NCBI RefSeq assembly: GCF_021917145.1
Contig: NC_061081.1
Coordinates: 2,200,058-2,264,057, forward strand
Direction: 5' to 3'
DNA length: 64,000 nt
DNA from: Hypomesus transpacificus
Lineage: Eukaryota; Chordata; Actinopteri; Osmeriformes; Osmeridae
A program made the translations under genes and the position numbers. Numbering within the stretch: position 1 is the stretch's first letter; every line of letters starts with the position of its first letter. Shown here piece by piece: positions 1-34,300 of the stretch. Under the pieces are notes generated by a model. That model was not told the DNA's origin. It ran no database searches and worked only from the letters and a program-made list of their open reading frames with translations.

Positions 1-722
1 CATGGGGCTGAACCTGGTTCCTAATGATCTGGACTGTGTGTGACTTCTGATGCCAGGGCCGACAGTGACAACTGCAGAAGTGGGTCAATAATGTCACAGC
101 TACTTAACGACCCCAGAGAAACTATGACCCCAACTGTGTCGCACTGTGTGAGACTCTAGTGTCTGTGTGTGGTGTGTATATCTTTGTCTGTGAATTATGA
201 AGTGACCTATCGCCTGCAGGCACAGATCAGTGTGTATGTGTGTGTGTGTCGCTATCTGTCTATCAGTCTGAGTGTGCGCGTAGGAGCGCTAAGGTGCGTT
301 TGTTGTGTGACCCCATGTCTCATCGAGGCACGAAGGCATAGATGTGTCACTCATACGGGAGAATACGATCATCAGTGGAACAGCGCTACTGTGGAAATCA
401 ATCAATCCGCACTCCTTCAAAATATCCGATCACGTGTCACAATCCTCAGGATTGTTCGAACTGTATTACAGTTCCGAAAATGGACCAGACTAGCCCAGCC
501 CAGTTTGGGCTCAGGGGGGTCAGATGGCTGAGGGTTAGGGAGTCAGGCTAGTAAAAAATGGCGTTGTGTCCTTGGGCAAGGCACTTCACCCTACTTGCCT
601 CAGGGGAATGTCCCTGTACTTACTGTAAGTCGCTCTGGATAAGACCGTCTGCTAAATGACTAAATGTGTGGCCTTGGTCTCTCTGATATAGATCAGTCAT
701 GTGACAGGCGGCTCGTGCTGAC
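1..722. other. Left margin: intronic or 3' side of loxhd1, no exon seen
   Basis: I see no supportable exon here. The stretch lies downstream of the last visible loxhd1 exon and probably belongs to its next intron. It holds GT-rich sequence around 130-260 and one SINE (listed separately). The open frames present are low-complexity and not gene-like. Confidence 0.6.
516..667 (+). repeat. tRNA-derived SINE
   Basis: The head resembles a tRNA 5' half (GTCAGATGGCTGAG). The body carries the phrase TTGGGCAAGGCACTTCACCC. The tail is the teleost SINE/LINE-type CTCTGGATAAG...GTCTGCTAAATGAC. The same family recurs at 10284-10398 (minus) and 13009-13185 (plus). The anticodon-side region is partly deleted in this copy. 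Confidence 0.8.
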
Positions 723-22363
<21,641 letters not shown>

Positions 22364-22611
22364 CTTTTATTCATCCACTTCCCCAGCTTTTAGTTTCGTG
22401 AGGCCTGCCTTGAGTTTCTGAAGGTGTAAGACTATTCATTTGACCCGTGGCATCCATGAGACACGGTCGCCCCAGGGTTCAGACGGAGCGGCCCTGTGCG
22501 GGGTGTCTGCGTGTGTGTGCACGCGGAGGCCGGGGCCCGCCTGAAGCGCTCGTCTGTGATCCGGCGCAGGGGCACGCGCTCAGCTCATTAAAAATGACTG
22601 TCGCCGCTGTG

Positions 22612-22621
22612 GTCACGTGAC
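22612..22621. promoter_or_regulatory. Palindromic E-box GTCACGTGAC
   Basis: A perfect 10-bp palindrome lies about 250 bp upstream of the loxhd1 start codon in the CpG-richer block. It matches the consensus bound by MiT/TFE and USF bHLH factors. Its function here is inferred from position only. Confidence 0.4.
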
Positions 22622-24540
22622 ACGGGGAGAAAGCCCTGTGAAAAAGGAGCCGTGCTAAGAGAACTTATCTGCCACGGCTTCCATTATTCATACTTAGGAT
22701 CGCTTTACTGGCTGGGGGTGTCTCACTTTTACCTACACACACACGCACGCACACGTTAATGCATCGAGACACTAACAGACACACACACACAAGCCCTATC
22801 TATTTCTCCGTCTATCTCTCTGCCACTCACACATGTACCAACACATACACCCTCAACCCCCGCAACACGCCTGCCCGCGTCATACATGCCAACCCTGAAC
22901 CTGGGAGCGTTTCAGTGGACAGTGATGGGTTTGTTCATGGTGTCGCCCTCCCTTTGGCTCACAAAGCTTGGCTGAAAGTCTGATATTGGCTCCCAGTCAA
23001 GTCCAAGATTTATGCTTGCGCAAGAGTGCTGTCCAACAATATGCTTCTCTTTAATGGACGCCATTCATACACTTTCAAATGTCACTTAATTGGCGATACA
23101 GAGAGTAATGTGCAGGTCGAGGAGTAGGCGACAGTGGACTGATCACACTAAATTGGTAGTCCTTTCTCTTTGACTGGGATTTCTAATGCAACTTTGCATG
23201 ATGTTTTGACATATTAACTGTTTATGCATGTCTGCTATTGACTTTTTCCCTCTCTCCATCTCCACACCCTCTCTCCATCAAGACAAGGTACTCTGGCCTA
23301 GTTCCTGACCTGTGTCCTGTAGTTCTCATTAGTCCTGACCCCCTGCTGTTGACACGCGGTCACGTCAACCTCCCTCTGTGAACCCAGCCAGGAGCCCACT
23401 TCCAGGTCATGTTTTTCACAGGAATGCAAAGAGAACATACCAAACTCATTTAATTTGTTTGTTTTAAACACATGTATATATGGATAGACATATTCTACTT
23501 TATTGGCTCAACAGATGTGAGAAATCCTTCATCTTTTCCTCTTTCACAGCCAACTACGGTATCATTATCCTCAACGTCTAGGCCTATAAACCCATTTCTA
23601 ATTTGCTCTCACTCAGATTTCCCTAGTCGTATTCATCTGGTGGAAGACTCCTCTATTGGTTTCTGGATCTCTCTGGAACGTATCCCACCATTGCCCAAAT
23701 AAACAAATTAGACGTACATGCACATTAGTTTCCCACTGGGATTCTAGTTAGTGGCAACCGGGAGACAGAGTTGATCTGAGCGCCGTGTTTCAGAGTTCTT
23801 AATCAGTCTGCCCAACATGCTTTCAGAGCTCCTTGTTGAAGTAAACGCAGTTGAATAAAACATGACTTTTTACACTAGCCAATGTTTAATTCATACCGAC
23901 AAATGATTGTAGCTTGTGATAAGATTAACATTGTACAATATACATACAAAGCTGCGTGATAAGAACTGTGCGATAGCAATAGTAGCCAAACGTATCGAAC
24001 GTGATGAATGGCCGTTGTTTACGAATCGAATGTTAATCTGCTTTTCATTATTTTCCAACAAACCTTGAATAGGAGAAAAAGAGACCTCCAATGACCTGTG
24101 AACTCTTCACCAATCTGGTCGCCATCCGTGGCCTGCTATTGTCTCATAATGATCTGTGTACTCCTCAGAATAACATCAGACTTTTGAGAAGGTGAATAAG
24201 TACCATCATTTTGAAATGCAACTAAAATGACAAAGTTGACAAATAGAAAATTGACACCAAGTTTTACCCTGACTGAATAAATACGTAGTTATAGACATAG
24301 TTTATGTACACTGAATAATAGTTAATATCTATTTGGTAACTGTTGTTTACCATGTATATTAACATCTTGAGATGAAGGGCCAGTCTCTCATAGTCTGGGT
24401 GGATCAGTGTCATAAGTTCTCTGTGTCAATGTATCAGTGTCAGACTCCACAACCCAGGTTTACATATCTGCACCAGAGCCAGATCATCCAATTAGTGTTA
24501 TTAGGAGGGACACCTGACACCCCATCATAGAGGCTTGGTC

Positions 24541-24790
24541 CAGTCAGGGTGGAGATGACTGGGAGGGGATTGGAGGAGGAGGGAGGTTGAGGCAAGTGGG
24601 AGAGAAGGGGAGGAGCGGGGGGGGTTGAGAAAAAGAGGAGGGGAGGAGGAGGACGACGAGGGGAGGCGTAGAGGAGGAGTACTTAAGGAGAGGGGGAGGT
24701 TGGGAAGGAGAGGAGGAGGAGGAGGGGAGGAGTGGAGGAGAGCGAGGGAGTTGGGGAAAGGAGGTGAGGAGGAGGTGAGAGGGGAGGAGG
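24541..24790. repeat. Polypurine GGA-rich block
   Basis: About 250 bp are nearly all G and A with GGAGGA and GGGGAGG units. Open frames on the opposite strand are proline/serine-rich shadows. Confidence 0.85.
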
Positions 24791-26087
24791 CTTATGAATG
24801 TCAACCATACTGTCAGCTATGGATATCCAATCCACCGATGACGGCAGACATCCAGACAGGCTTGATCTGTCCTGTTGACGTGACGCCTATGAGGAGATAG
24901 ACTAAGATGACTCAGCTAGAAATGTTTCACCTTTGGAGACATAATTAAGTACGGAGTAATATATCTTATGCAGGAACTCACTTTGATCAAAGGCTTTAGA
25001 GACACCTCTAAAAATGAGAACGTAATTGATTTGGACCAAAGTGGACTTCATGAGCAGATGTGCAAAGAGACAGGGCGAGAGGAGGAGGGAGAGAAAGAGA
25101 GACAGCTGGGAGGATATCGGAGAGGAACCTCCCCTTGACGGAAATAGTCCTAATCAGGGTTCAGCTGGTTTGATTGTTCTGCGTCAATGTGGAGAGGATC
25201 TGGGACTGAGAATCCCTGACTCCTAATCTGATCCTGATCACCTTCCCCCTCCAATCATGAACCCAGCAGGGACCAGCTGACCCGGATCACCCTCTCATTC
25301 CCAGGACTCCTTTGTGGCAAAGAGAGTCCTCAAAGACCCATGTGAACTTTTGTGAATAAAACAACGCATAAAAACATCCCTGTACATATATAGCATGTTC
25401 ATAGGACAGTCCCAGTGAGGCAGACTATTGTGACTGTGTTTCTGTAGCAACGGTGATTCAATTTAGATTGGTTTCATTCGTACTCAATTGTCGTTAGAGC
25501 CTAAATTAATGGTTACGCTCAATCCTGCTGTTTAAGTGCCAGTGATGATGCAATAGAAGTCTGATAAGTCTCAGAGTGATTTTACAACATTGTGATGACA
25601 AAAGCTACCCCCTGCCCTCTAGTCATAGATACAGCTTACTCTACTGTACACCTATTATGTGCGATCTTGTATGGGTCCTACCTGGCCCTTCTCCATTGGG
25701 TCCTCAGCTGAAGAACACTGACACCAGGTGGCTGGTTAATTATTAAGGAGCTGACAGTAGCTTTGCTTAAAGAGCTAATTGGACCAAATAAACCAGAGGT
25801 CACATCACCTGGCTGGAACTAAAATGGTAGTTTCCACATTGTTCTACACGCACGCGCACACACAAACAGTTTGTTTATATTGTTCATATGTTTTCTACAC
25901 ACACAGTGTTGATAATTGATGATGTTAGCAATATAGCTACTAAAGAGTTGACAATAGTAGCTGACAAAAATTCACAAGAAGGTTCTTTAAATGTGCATCT
26001 GTATTACAATGCGAGAAATCTATGCGTGTGGGTGTCTACCTGCAAGTTTTATAGTGGGATTATAGTGGCAACAGTTGTTTAACGATT

Positions 26088-26480
26088 AGCTTGAGAACTG
26101 GGCACTGTGCAAAGTTCAAATCTTTCAGGCGTCTATTTCAGATGTGCCATTTTTTACGTTGTTTGGATAAGTGCTTCGAGATCCCTGAAAAATCATTCAC
26201 CCACAGTGTTGCAATTTCACTTTTTCAGCCATGTTGAGCTGGCTGTAGCCATGATCTCTCGAGCTGAAAGGAAATGGATGGCGAGCTGAAAATGGGCATT
26301 CGAAGAATACAATTATTTGTCAATCAATGCGATACAGAAAATTCAAGACTATATTACTGCACTGCTGGAACAAGAACAGACTCCAAGAGGTATCCTTGCG
26401 CAGTTGGGTTGTTTAATCACAGCTAGCCTAACCGATATCTTAATCACTGGCTGCATCACAGGAACTGCACTAGTAAATGA
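26088..26480 (+). repeat. Unclassified dispersed repeat, copy 1
   Basis: Three segments match the copy at 29563-30100 in the same order: CTTGAGAACTGGGCACTGTG, TTTTTCAGCCATGTTGAGCT, and GCTGCATCACAGGAACTGCA. The copies are diverged and differ in length by about 150 bp. I do not recognise the family. Confidence 0.7.
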
Positions 26481-27873
26481 AATGAGACAAAATCAGAAAA
26501 TCCAAATAGGTTTATTTACAAACACAATATAAAGAATGTAGGTTTTCAAAACACTGTTCATATCCTCAAGCAATCCCACCCAATCATTGTCCAGTTCTCC
26601 TTTCCTGGCCCACACAGATATAATTCAGTGATCTATAAAATAATGCATGTCATGACTCACATTTTGAAACTGTAAATTTTATAGGTGCACTGGTGAATGA
26701 AGCAGGCGTTCTGTGCATTGCTTTGTGCACACTTTAAACAGTCCATGTGAATTAACCTGTAGAGGAAAAATCAAACAACATGTACAAATGGGGAGAAGTC
26801 AAATCAAATGTTAAAAGTGTGAATAAGAGGAGCAATATGGCTGCCAGTACAGTATATCGCCAGTGGTTTAGTGATCATCATGAACTACCTTCACTACCAA
26901 CACCACATAACAGTTTAACAACCATTAAGCATTCACAGGCTGAAATGCAACAATGGTTTGTAATTGGTAATTGAACATTTACAATTTAAAAGGGAGGTTA
27001 CATGACGCAACAACAAAAAATGTGTCATTTAATAAAGGGATGCATGGGGCGAGGGAAAATGTAAAAAGTGAGCCCATTAATTGTTCATTCAATTCTAAAA
27101 TTGAATGTTGCTCGATGGACATTAGGTTTGTCATTGGCTAACACTTCTAAACTGTAAACGTATCGTTGCTGCAGGCACAGACGAAGCAAAACCAAACAGA
27201 TTGTTATCATGCACGGCGTCACAGCGAGAATATCAGAAGGGAATTCTATCTTACAGAAGAAGAAAACATTGGAGAGGACATCAGAGGTCAATGGTTAGCT
27301 AAGACAGATGGACAGACAGACATCATAGGATGTTCTTACAGAGGATTCCGGAACTCCGGATGACCCGCCAGATTCCAACAGAAGAACGATGTCTGTCAGA
27401 GCCATATGATAAGCAATACAAAGGGGCTGGATTGCATATCTGAGGGAGGGGTTTGATTCTCATAAGGCAGCATGGTTTAAGACATGAATGACAGTCAGCG
27501 GGGCACTGGGGGGGCAAAACAACGGTGCACCTATGGTCGGTGACTATGGTTACAGTTGTGGTCAGCCTATACTATGCTAAGGTGGTCGTTACAAAACAGT
27601 TTTCAGGCCTTTGTCCCAAACATCAATTCATATAAACACCTCCCAGTCTCTTAATTTTGCTTCAGAAATACTGTAGGAGGACATGTCGAATCATTTATCC
27701 AGGATGAAGAAAGGATAGGCCTACCAAAAAGGCCATACTGAGATTGAACTGTTTTTTTAAATATATATATATATATATACAGCCATAAAACCACTAAAAG
27801 TGTTTGCAGGTAATGTGAAGGTAAAATCCTTGTTCAAACATTTTGATTGGCTCATTATCAGTTTAGTCTGCTC

Positions 27874-27879
27874 TTTATT
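27874..27879 (-). terminator. Candidate st8sia5 polyadenylation signal
   Basis: AATAAA on the minus strand lies about 480 nt past the st8sia5 stop codon. Several other AT-rich hexamers exist farther on, so this is only a candidate. Confidence 0.35.
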
Positions 27880-28360
27880 ACACAAACATCAGATGTTGAC
27901 GCACCCACAGTGTCTCAGAAAGAGAGAGAGGATTATAGAGGTCACCCAGGAAGTGATCAAGGACAGGAAGCCCTTCTCCGGTGTATTTGTGCAACGTTAA
28001 TATCAACACCTCTGTACAGCAGTGATCACTGAGTCACTAGTCAATCACAGAAACGACGACATCACTACGAAGACCATGTTACGTGAACAAAACAAGCAAC
28101 CTACAATTTATAGAGTCCACAAAACAGAGGCTCAACGTGTTCACTTCACCAGCAAGTTGAGGGGGAGAAAACATTGGATAGAGAAACGACAGGAGCTAAA
28201 GCAGGCAATCTTTCACAAGAAGGAGTAGGATGGTGTTCTTCGAAAAGTCAAGAGAAACTGTTCATCAAATAAACACGGACAAGATAACAAAGCCAAAATG
28301 AAAATGACAGAAAACTTCCCACAATGCACTGTGGCAGGTGAACCCACCTCAAGTGAGCGA

Positions 28361-31300
28361 TCACCTGCATGGTCCAGTGTGCACCTGCACAATACCACGA
28401 GTGTGCATGTGCAGGAAGTTGAAGATCTCATAGGGCATGGCGTGGAACCCGGGGCGGGGCTTGACGTTGTCATAGTAATGGTGGGTGATGAAGATCCCCG
28501 AAGGGTTCATGGGAAACGCCCAAAACCCGTAGAGGTGGACCTCCTCACACAGCTCCATGGCTGCCGTCACCAGCATCAGCCCACTGCTGAGGCGCTTGGC
28601 GCGAACCCCCTGGACGGCCCAGAAGCGCTGCACGTTGAGCAGGTACTGAGGGTGGAAGAAAAACACCCCGCGCTGAGAGTCGAAGTCATCCAGCATGTAC
28701 TTGACCCGGAAGGACACATCGGTGTTGCGCGTGTTGTAGAAAGCGGGCAGAACCACGGAGGAGTTCTCATAGTTCTGGAGGACCTCGTAAAATGGCCGCC
28801 GCCATTTCTCCAGCTTCTGAAACCTGGTGGAGGTGGAGGGGAATGAGAGACAGTGACAGACAGAGATAAATAGAGAGAGGGATGGGGTAGAGACACGTAG
28901 GCGGATAATTATAACCTTTATTTAACCAGGAGAGACACATTGAGATTAAGAATCTCTTTTTCAAGGGAGACCTGGCCAAGGAGATAAGGAAGTGTGGATG
29001 TACCTGTGAGTAAGTGTGGTGTGTGTGTGTGTGTGTTGACAGTACCTCTCAGTGATGATACTGGGGTTAATTGTCACCAAATCTGTTTTGGTGCCGACAT
29101 CAGCGGAGTACTTTTCAGAGATGGGTGGAATGTTGCATCTAAAAAAAGAAAAAAAAAGGAAAAAGGTTGCATTATCAGTTGCTGAGCGGGGTTCATATCA
29201 TTTAATTCCTTCAAATGTGATAACGGCGGGCAAAAATATGCAGAGCAAAGAATTCTTTTTCAGACCCATATTTAGCAATGTAATGATGTAGACGTAGTTC
29301 ACCTAAACACAAAATCTGCAGAGTCGATTTCCTTCCCACATTTGCTGTTCTTGATAATGCCCCCGTTTCCAATGACAGCACACTTCTTGAACTGGGATTT
29401 GGAGTACGGCATGTCCTAAGGGTCAGCATAAAACAAGCTTAATAAATATGTTTTAATAAACAAGCAAGTCAGACATCTCTCTAATAATGCCAGGACTCTC
29501 TGTCTGTGTGTCTGTGTATTTTTATGAATGGAATTTTAAGGCAGTGAGTTTCCCACAATTATCTTGAGAAACGGGCACTCTGCAAAGTTCATATTTTGCA
29601 GGTGTCCTTTTTCCATCCATTGGAGTTTCGCAATGGATCTTTTTCAGTCGTGTTGAGCTCACACTATACACTTCACTAAGCGCTTGTAATGTAGAGGTAG
29701 GAGGTTGCATGATAACTTCAGCGAGTTTAGTTTATTTAATAAACTATTGCAATTAATCATACTTAAATTAAACTAATTGCTTAACACACCAGAGTTCGTA
29801 GTAAAGGAAACAAAATTGATACAGAAACATACCTTCAGATAAATAATTAATAAAGGCAGTTCAATGACATGAAATTAGACGCACCAGAGTTTTGTGTAGG
29901 GAAACAATAGAGACACCGGCCCAGAGCCATAGATAGTGCTACACCAGCCATCACCGCACTACATCACCGCACTACATCACCGCACTACATCACCACACGA
30001 CACAGTGCCACCAATGTATCTTTAGTTCAAGTAATCTGTATTTGTGTGTTTCACTGACATTTTAATCCCCGACTGCATCACAGGCACTGTACACTAGTAC
30101 ATACAACCCAGTGTATACGCAGAGGCTAAATAGTAGACAAGGAGGAGGAAGAGTACAACAGGGGATAAAGTTGAACTACGTGAGGAGTTGAATGTCCAGA
30201 AGCAGACTCACATCTGGGAACATCTTGAAGACCTCAGTGGTGATGGGCAGGATTCCGCTGGTGTCTACCTCGTACCGCAGCTTAGTGCCTGCAGGCGTGT
30301 TCCTCTTGGTGGTGAATAGGAAAGAGGGGGCATTGCAGCACCGTGACAGAGACATCCTATTGGACGAGAACCACAGGTGGGGTGGGACTGAATCCAGTCA
30401 GGACGATAGATTAAAGTGAATCGCCCACAAACACGATCCTGCATTTTGACTCAAACGAAAAGCTGGATTTGGAAAAAGCCCTGCGCGAAGCCGAGGGGAG
30501 GGGCCAAACTCTGCTCACTTGAAGTTGTTGGTCTCCATCTTGTTCTGCTCCCACTTGCACACCTGCAGGTTCCTCCACCTCTCAAACAGGTCGGACGTTT
30601 TCACCCTGGAGGAGGGACAGAGAGCTCACATGAGGGAGAACAGCGGAGTCAAGGGCGGGTGTTACATTTACATTTGGTCATTTAGCAGACGCTCTTATCC
30701 AGAGCCAGTGTTGAGGAAGGACCATTGGCAACAGGGAAGTCATGAACCTGCAGGGTGAACACCTCCATAGGCTGACACCCAGACTGCAGCAGTGGTTCCT
30801 TTGACATCTCCAATGTTTTTGTCTATTTTCCTTCCTCCTCCCCCCCCCCCCCCCCCCCCCCCCCCCCCACTCTCTCTCTCCTGTCTTGAGCAAGAGAAGA
30901 TAGCAAGACAACATTCTATTGAAATAGAAAGTCTCTAAATAGCTGCCCTTGACACGGCATTCTCCCCAGATGATTGGGCTATTTGTTCAATGGGGAGAGA
31001 CAAAGCAAGGGCGGGTGGGGGGGGGGGGGCAGAGAGAGAAGCCAGCATGGACCATGAAATGATCACCGAGCAGGGAGGGGTGACAAAATGACCTTTCTGC
31101 CTAGTTATCTGAGGTTGCCTGGCAGTCCACTCCCTTCACCAGGCCCTTCAACTCTGGAGATAATGAGCTCAGTCAGGCTGAGGAGCACAGAGGGGTTCAC
31201 CATGCTCAGAGACAGACTGTACTGCACCGGACAAACAGCCATTATGCACCCAGACTGAGGCCCCATTTACTAAGACTTGACACTATATTTAGGTGTCACA

Positions 31301-34300
31301 AGAAACTCACAGTTTGTAAGGTCTGCAAAAAACCCGGCCATACATGCAGCGAAAGTTTGCAAACATTTCACTCTGATCCGCCAATAGTTAATCATTTTAT
31401 TTTTGGAATGAAAAGGAATACTGAAGCAGTGGTCCCAGGGTAATATTTCTGGGTCGGAATCCTGATCTGGCCATAATCAAAATGGTGGCCTAGAGGGGAT
31501 CATGGTATCGCAATACGTGGTGGAGGGCTTGGAAATGTGTCATGCTGATGGCACACTTACATGGTCAGGACTTTGACGTCCATGATCTCCTGCCTGAGCT
31601 CCTTGCAGGCTGTCGAGTTGTACTCGTAGGGTCCATCGTAGGAGTCCAGGAACCTGGAGGAACAGTCACAGTCAGCCTCCCCCTGCCCTGGGCTAGGCTA
31701 CACCCCTCTGGTCACTATATCAACCAAGCAGGTGGGAGGAGGTGGGGGTGGGGGAGGTTGGTTGGTTGGTTTAGGGCACATCACAATGCACTGTGGGTAG
31801 GGAAGAGGTAGTGGGGCACTCTTTTTTTTTTTTTACTTTATTCATACAAGGGTAGAGATTTAAGATTGGAAGTAATTGAACTTTATACAGACATTTTAAA
31901 GTGATGGTGATGCTTTTGGGAGTGGTTTCAGTTCAATTCACTAACTGGGTGGTGTGGAGGCTACAATCTGTTCTCATGAATCAGCTACAGGCAACATTGA
32001 ACAGTAAAAGTGCACTTTTTACACAATAAATACAATTGATTGAAACACGTTCAGTACATTCCATTTACTTGATCTTTTCTGTGTTTTGACTAGACATGGA
32101 AGCTCACAACATACAACACAGGCATTCTCTGAGGAAAGTTTAATTCAGGAGAAAAAATAAACAACATGACATGTGAGAAACATGGTGAAAGAGAGAGAAA
32201 GAAGGAAAGAAAAGCTTAGAGGGGAGGAGAGATTAAATGAGACATCATCTGATCCTTCTATTATGGAGAAGTTGAGCATTCTATGACATGTTCTGTACAG
32301 TACACTCTCTTAACCACTGAGGTGTTCTTCCATTGGCCCTGGGAGAACTCTTAAAGACGAAAGAGTCAAATCATAAGAAACTAATACAGATTCCAGCTCG
32401 ATCCATTCAACCAATATCAGGTCTATCAGGAATCAGAAGAGGTTCCGGATGTCTATTTCTTTCCTTTACATTTTTCATTTATCATAAGAGTTCTCACACA
32501 GAGTCAAGTTCAGAACCCCATGTGGAACTGTTGTCAGCTTATTCTGAGAGTGTGCCCAATAGGATGGCTCTAATCAGAATGGCAAGGAGAGAACAGCTGT
32601 CTGGTTGCAGAAGCCTGTACATCAGGTCGATTAGGTCCCTTTGAATTGAACAGGAACATTCGTTTTTTTTCCATGTGAATATATAAATGTATATATTTAT
32701 TTTTTTATGACAATCTGTTTTTCACCTTTACATTTTGTATCTATTATTTGTCACCTTTTTCTGGCATGTCATGCTCACCCACACATACACACGTGCACAT
32801 GCACCCAACTACATCATGTATGTACAATCATCATTCTCACACTCACATTCTCCTTATTCAATACAACTATGTCTATGATTTTGTTATAATAAATCCTGAC
32901 TGCACAATGTCTACATGCTTAAGAGCCTGTAAATCTTCTTAAGGATGTATTGGACAAAAAAAGAAAACCCAGTAAATAATCATTATACAGGACATGATAA
33001 CACAAATCATGAGAACACACAAGAGGTTATCTGTTGGGTGTGGATGGTAGTGGTGATCATGTGACACTGGACAACAAAGATGGCTGGAGAATACTGGGAA
33101 GACGTGGTCCACATTTTAGCATGACAGACAAAGCAACAAAAATCCTCTCCTAGTCTGTCATGAACATCTCTCCGTGGTGCTGTGTGTCTATGGTTGACAG
33201 TGGTGACTTCCACAGGGCCAATACGCCCTCTCTGTGGATGTGGACGTGGCTGATGGTCTTAGGATGAAAGGCTTTCCCCCACATTCCTGAGGCCAGGAGA
33301 GCTCTCGCTTGCTCTCTCGCCCAAAATCGGAGCATGCCAAGACCCCCACGTCCCGCACGTCCCTCGCCCTCAGTCCGGGGCTGGGCCCCTCAGACCGGGG
33401 CTGGGCCCCTCAGACCGGGGCTGGGCCCCTCAGTCCGGGGCTGGGCCCCTCAGACCTGGGCTGGGCCCGCAGCCAGATGTGGAGGAGGTAGTGCTCCCCC
33501 TAGGTGTGTTCAGACAGGCTTGGAATGGATAATGGTATTGATCCCAGCACCAGGTCTGGAGCCGGCGGGCCTCAACGTGGCGCCTGACTGGCCTGCTCTA
33601 GACAAGGGCGGAGGGAGCTGCCAAGTCCTGCACCCAGGGGCATAGCTGAAGGGCCCAACACTTGTCCAGAAATGTATCTGGGGTAGCTCCCACAAGAAGC
33701 TAAATATGTATGTCACATGCAACTCTCTGGTTACATAATATGAATGCTTTATTATTTATAACTCTTGTACTGGTATAGTATATTCCTATAGTACCTAGGA
33801 CTCTAATGCAGGTACAGTATATTTCTATAGTAACTATAACTGTTCTACTGGTATAGTATGATTCTGATAGTATAGAGTGTTTGACTGGTTTGTTTTCTAT
33901 ACTTATATGGAATGTCCACCTGTGTCTGCTTGAAAGTGAAAGATGCCAAAATGTCATCACAAACTGCCAGTGGATGGGACGGGTGGCTCAAAGTATCTCA
34001 TTAAAATAGATGGGACATCTGTGAAAGTTTCTATGGAAACATGATTGTTTTGATTGTGTAAACAATATCAAATAAGACTCTGGAAACAACAAAAGGTGAG
34101 CTGTGACAAAAACAACACAGACAATGAGTGGCATAACAGCATGGGAGATGCACAGGAAAAGAAAACGAGATGCATGATGGGAGGGAAATTAAACCGGGAA
34201 TGTAGGGATGGGAAATGAACTGGTTGTTTACATCCGCGTGATGATTCAGTGTAGGCTTTTATTTGAGTCATTGTCAAGAAGAGGGTTGGAGCATCATGTA

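Larger units (their letters stand above)
22364..28360. other. Intergenic region between loxhd1 and st8sia5
   Basis: I see no gene. The part next to loxhd1 (about 22440-22640) is GC- and CpG-richer than its surroundings and is the probable promoter region. The rest is AT-rich, with a purine-only block at 24541-24790, one copy of a dispersed repeat at 26088-26480 and a TA tract near 27758-27779. The st8sia5 3' untranslated region should occupy the right end. Confidence 0.6.
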
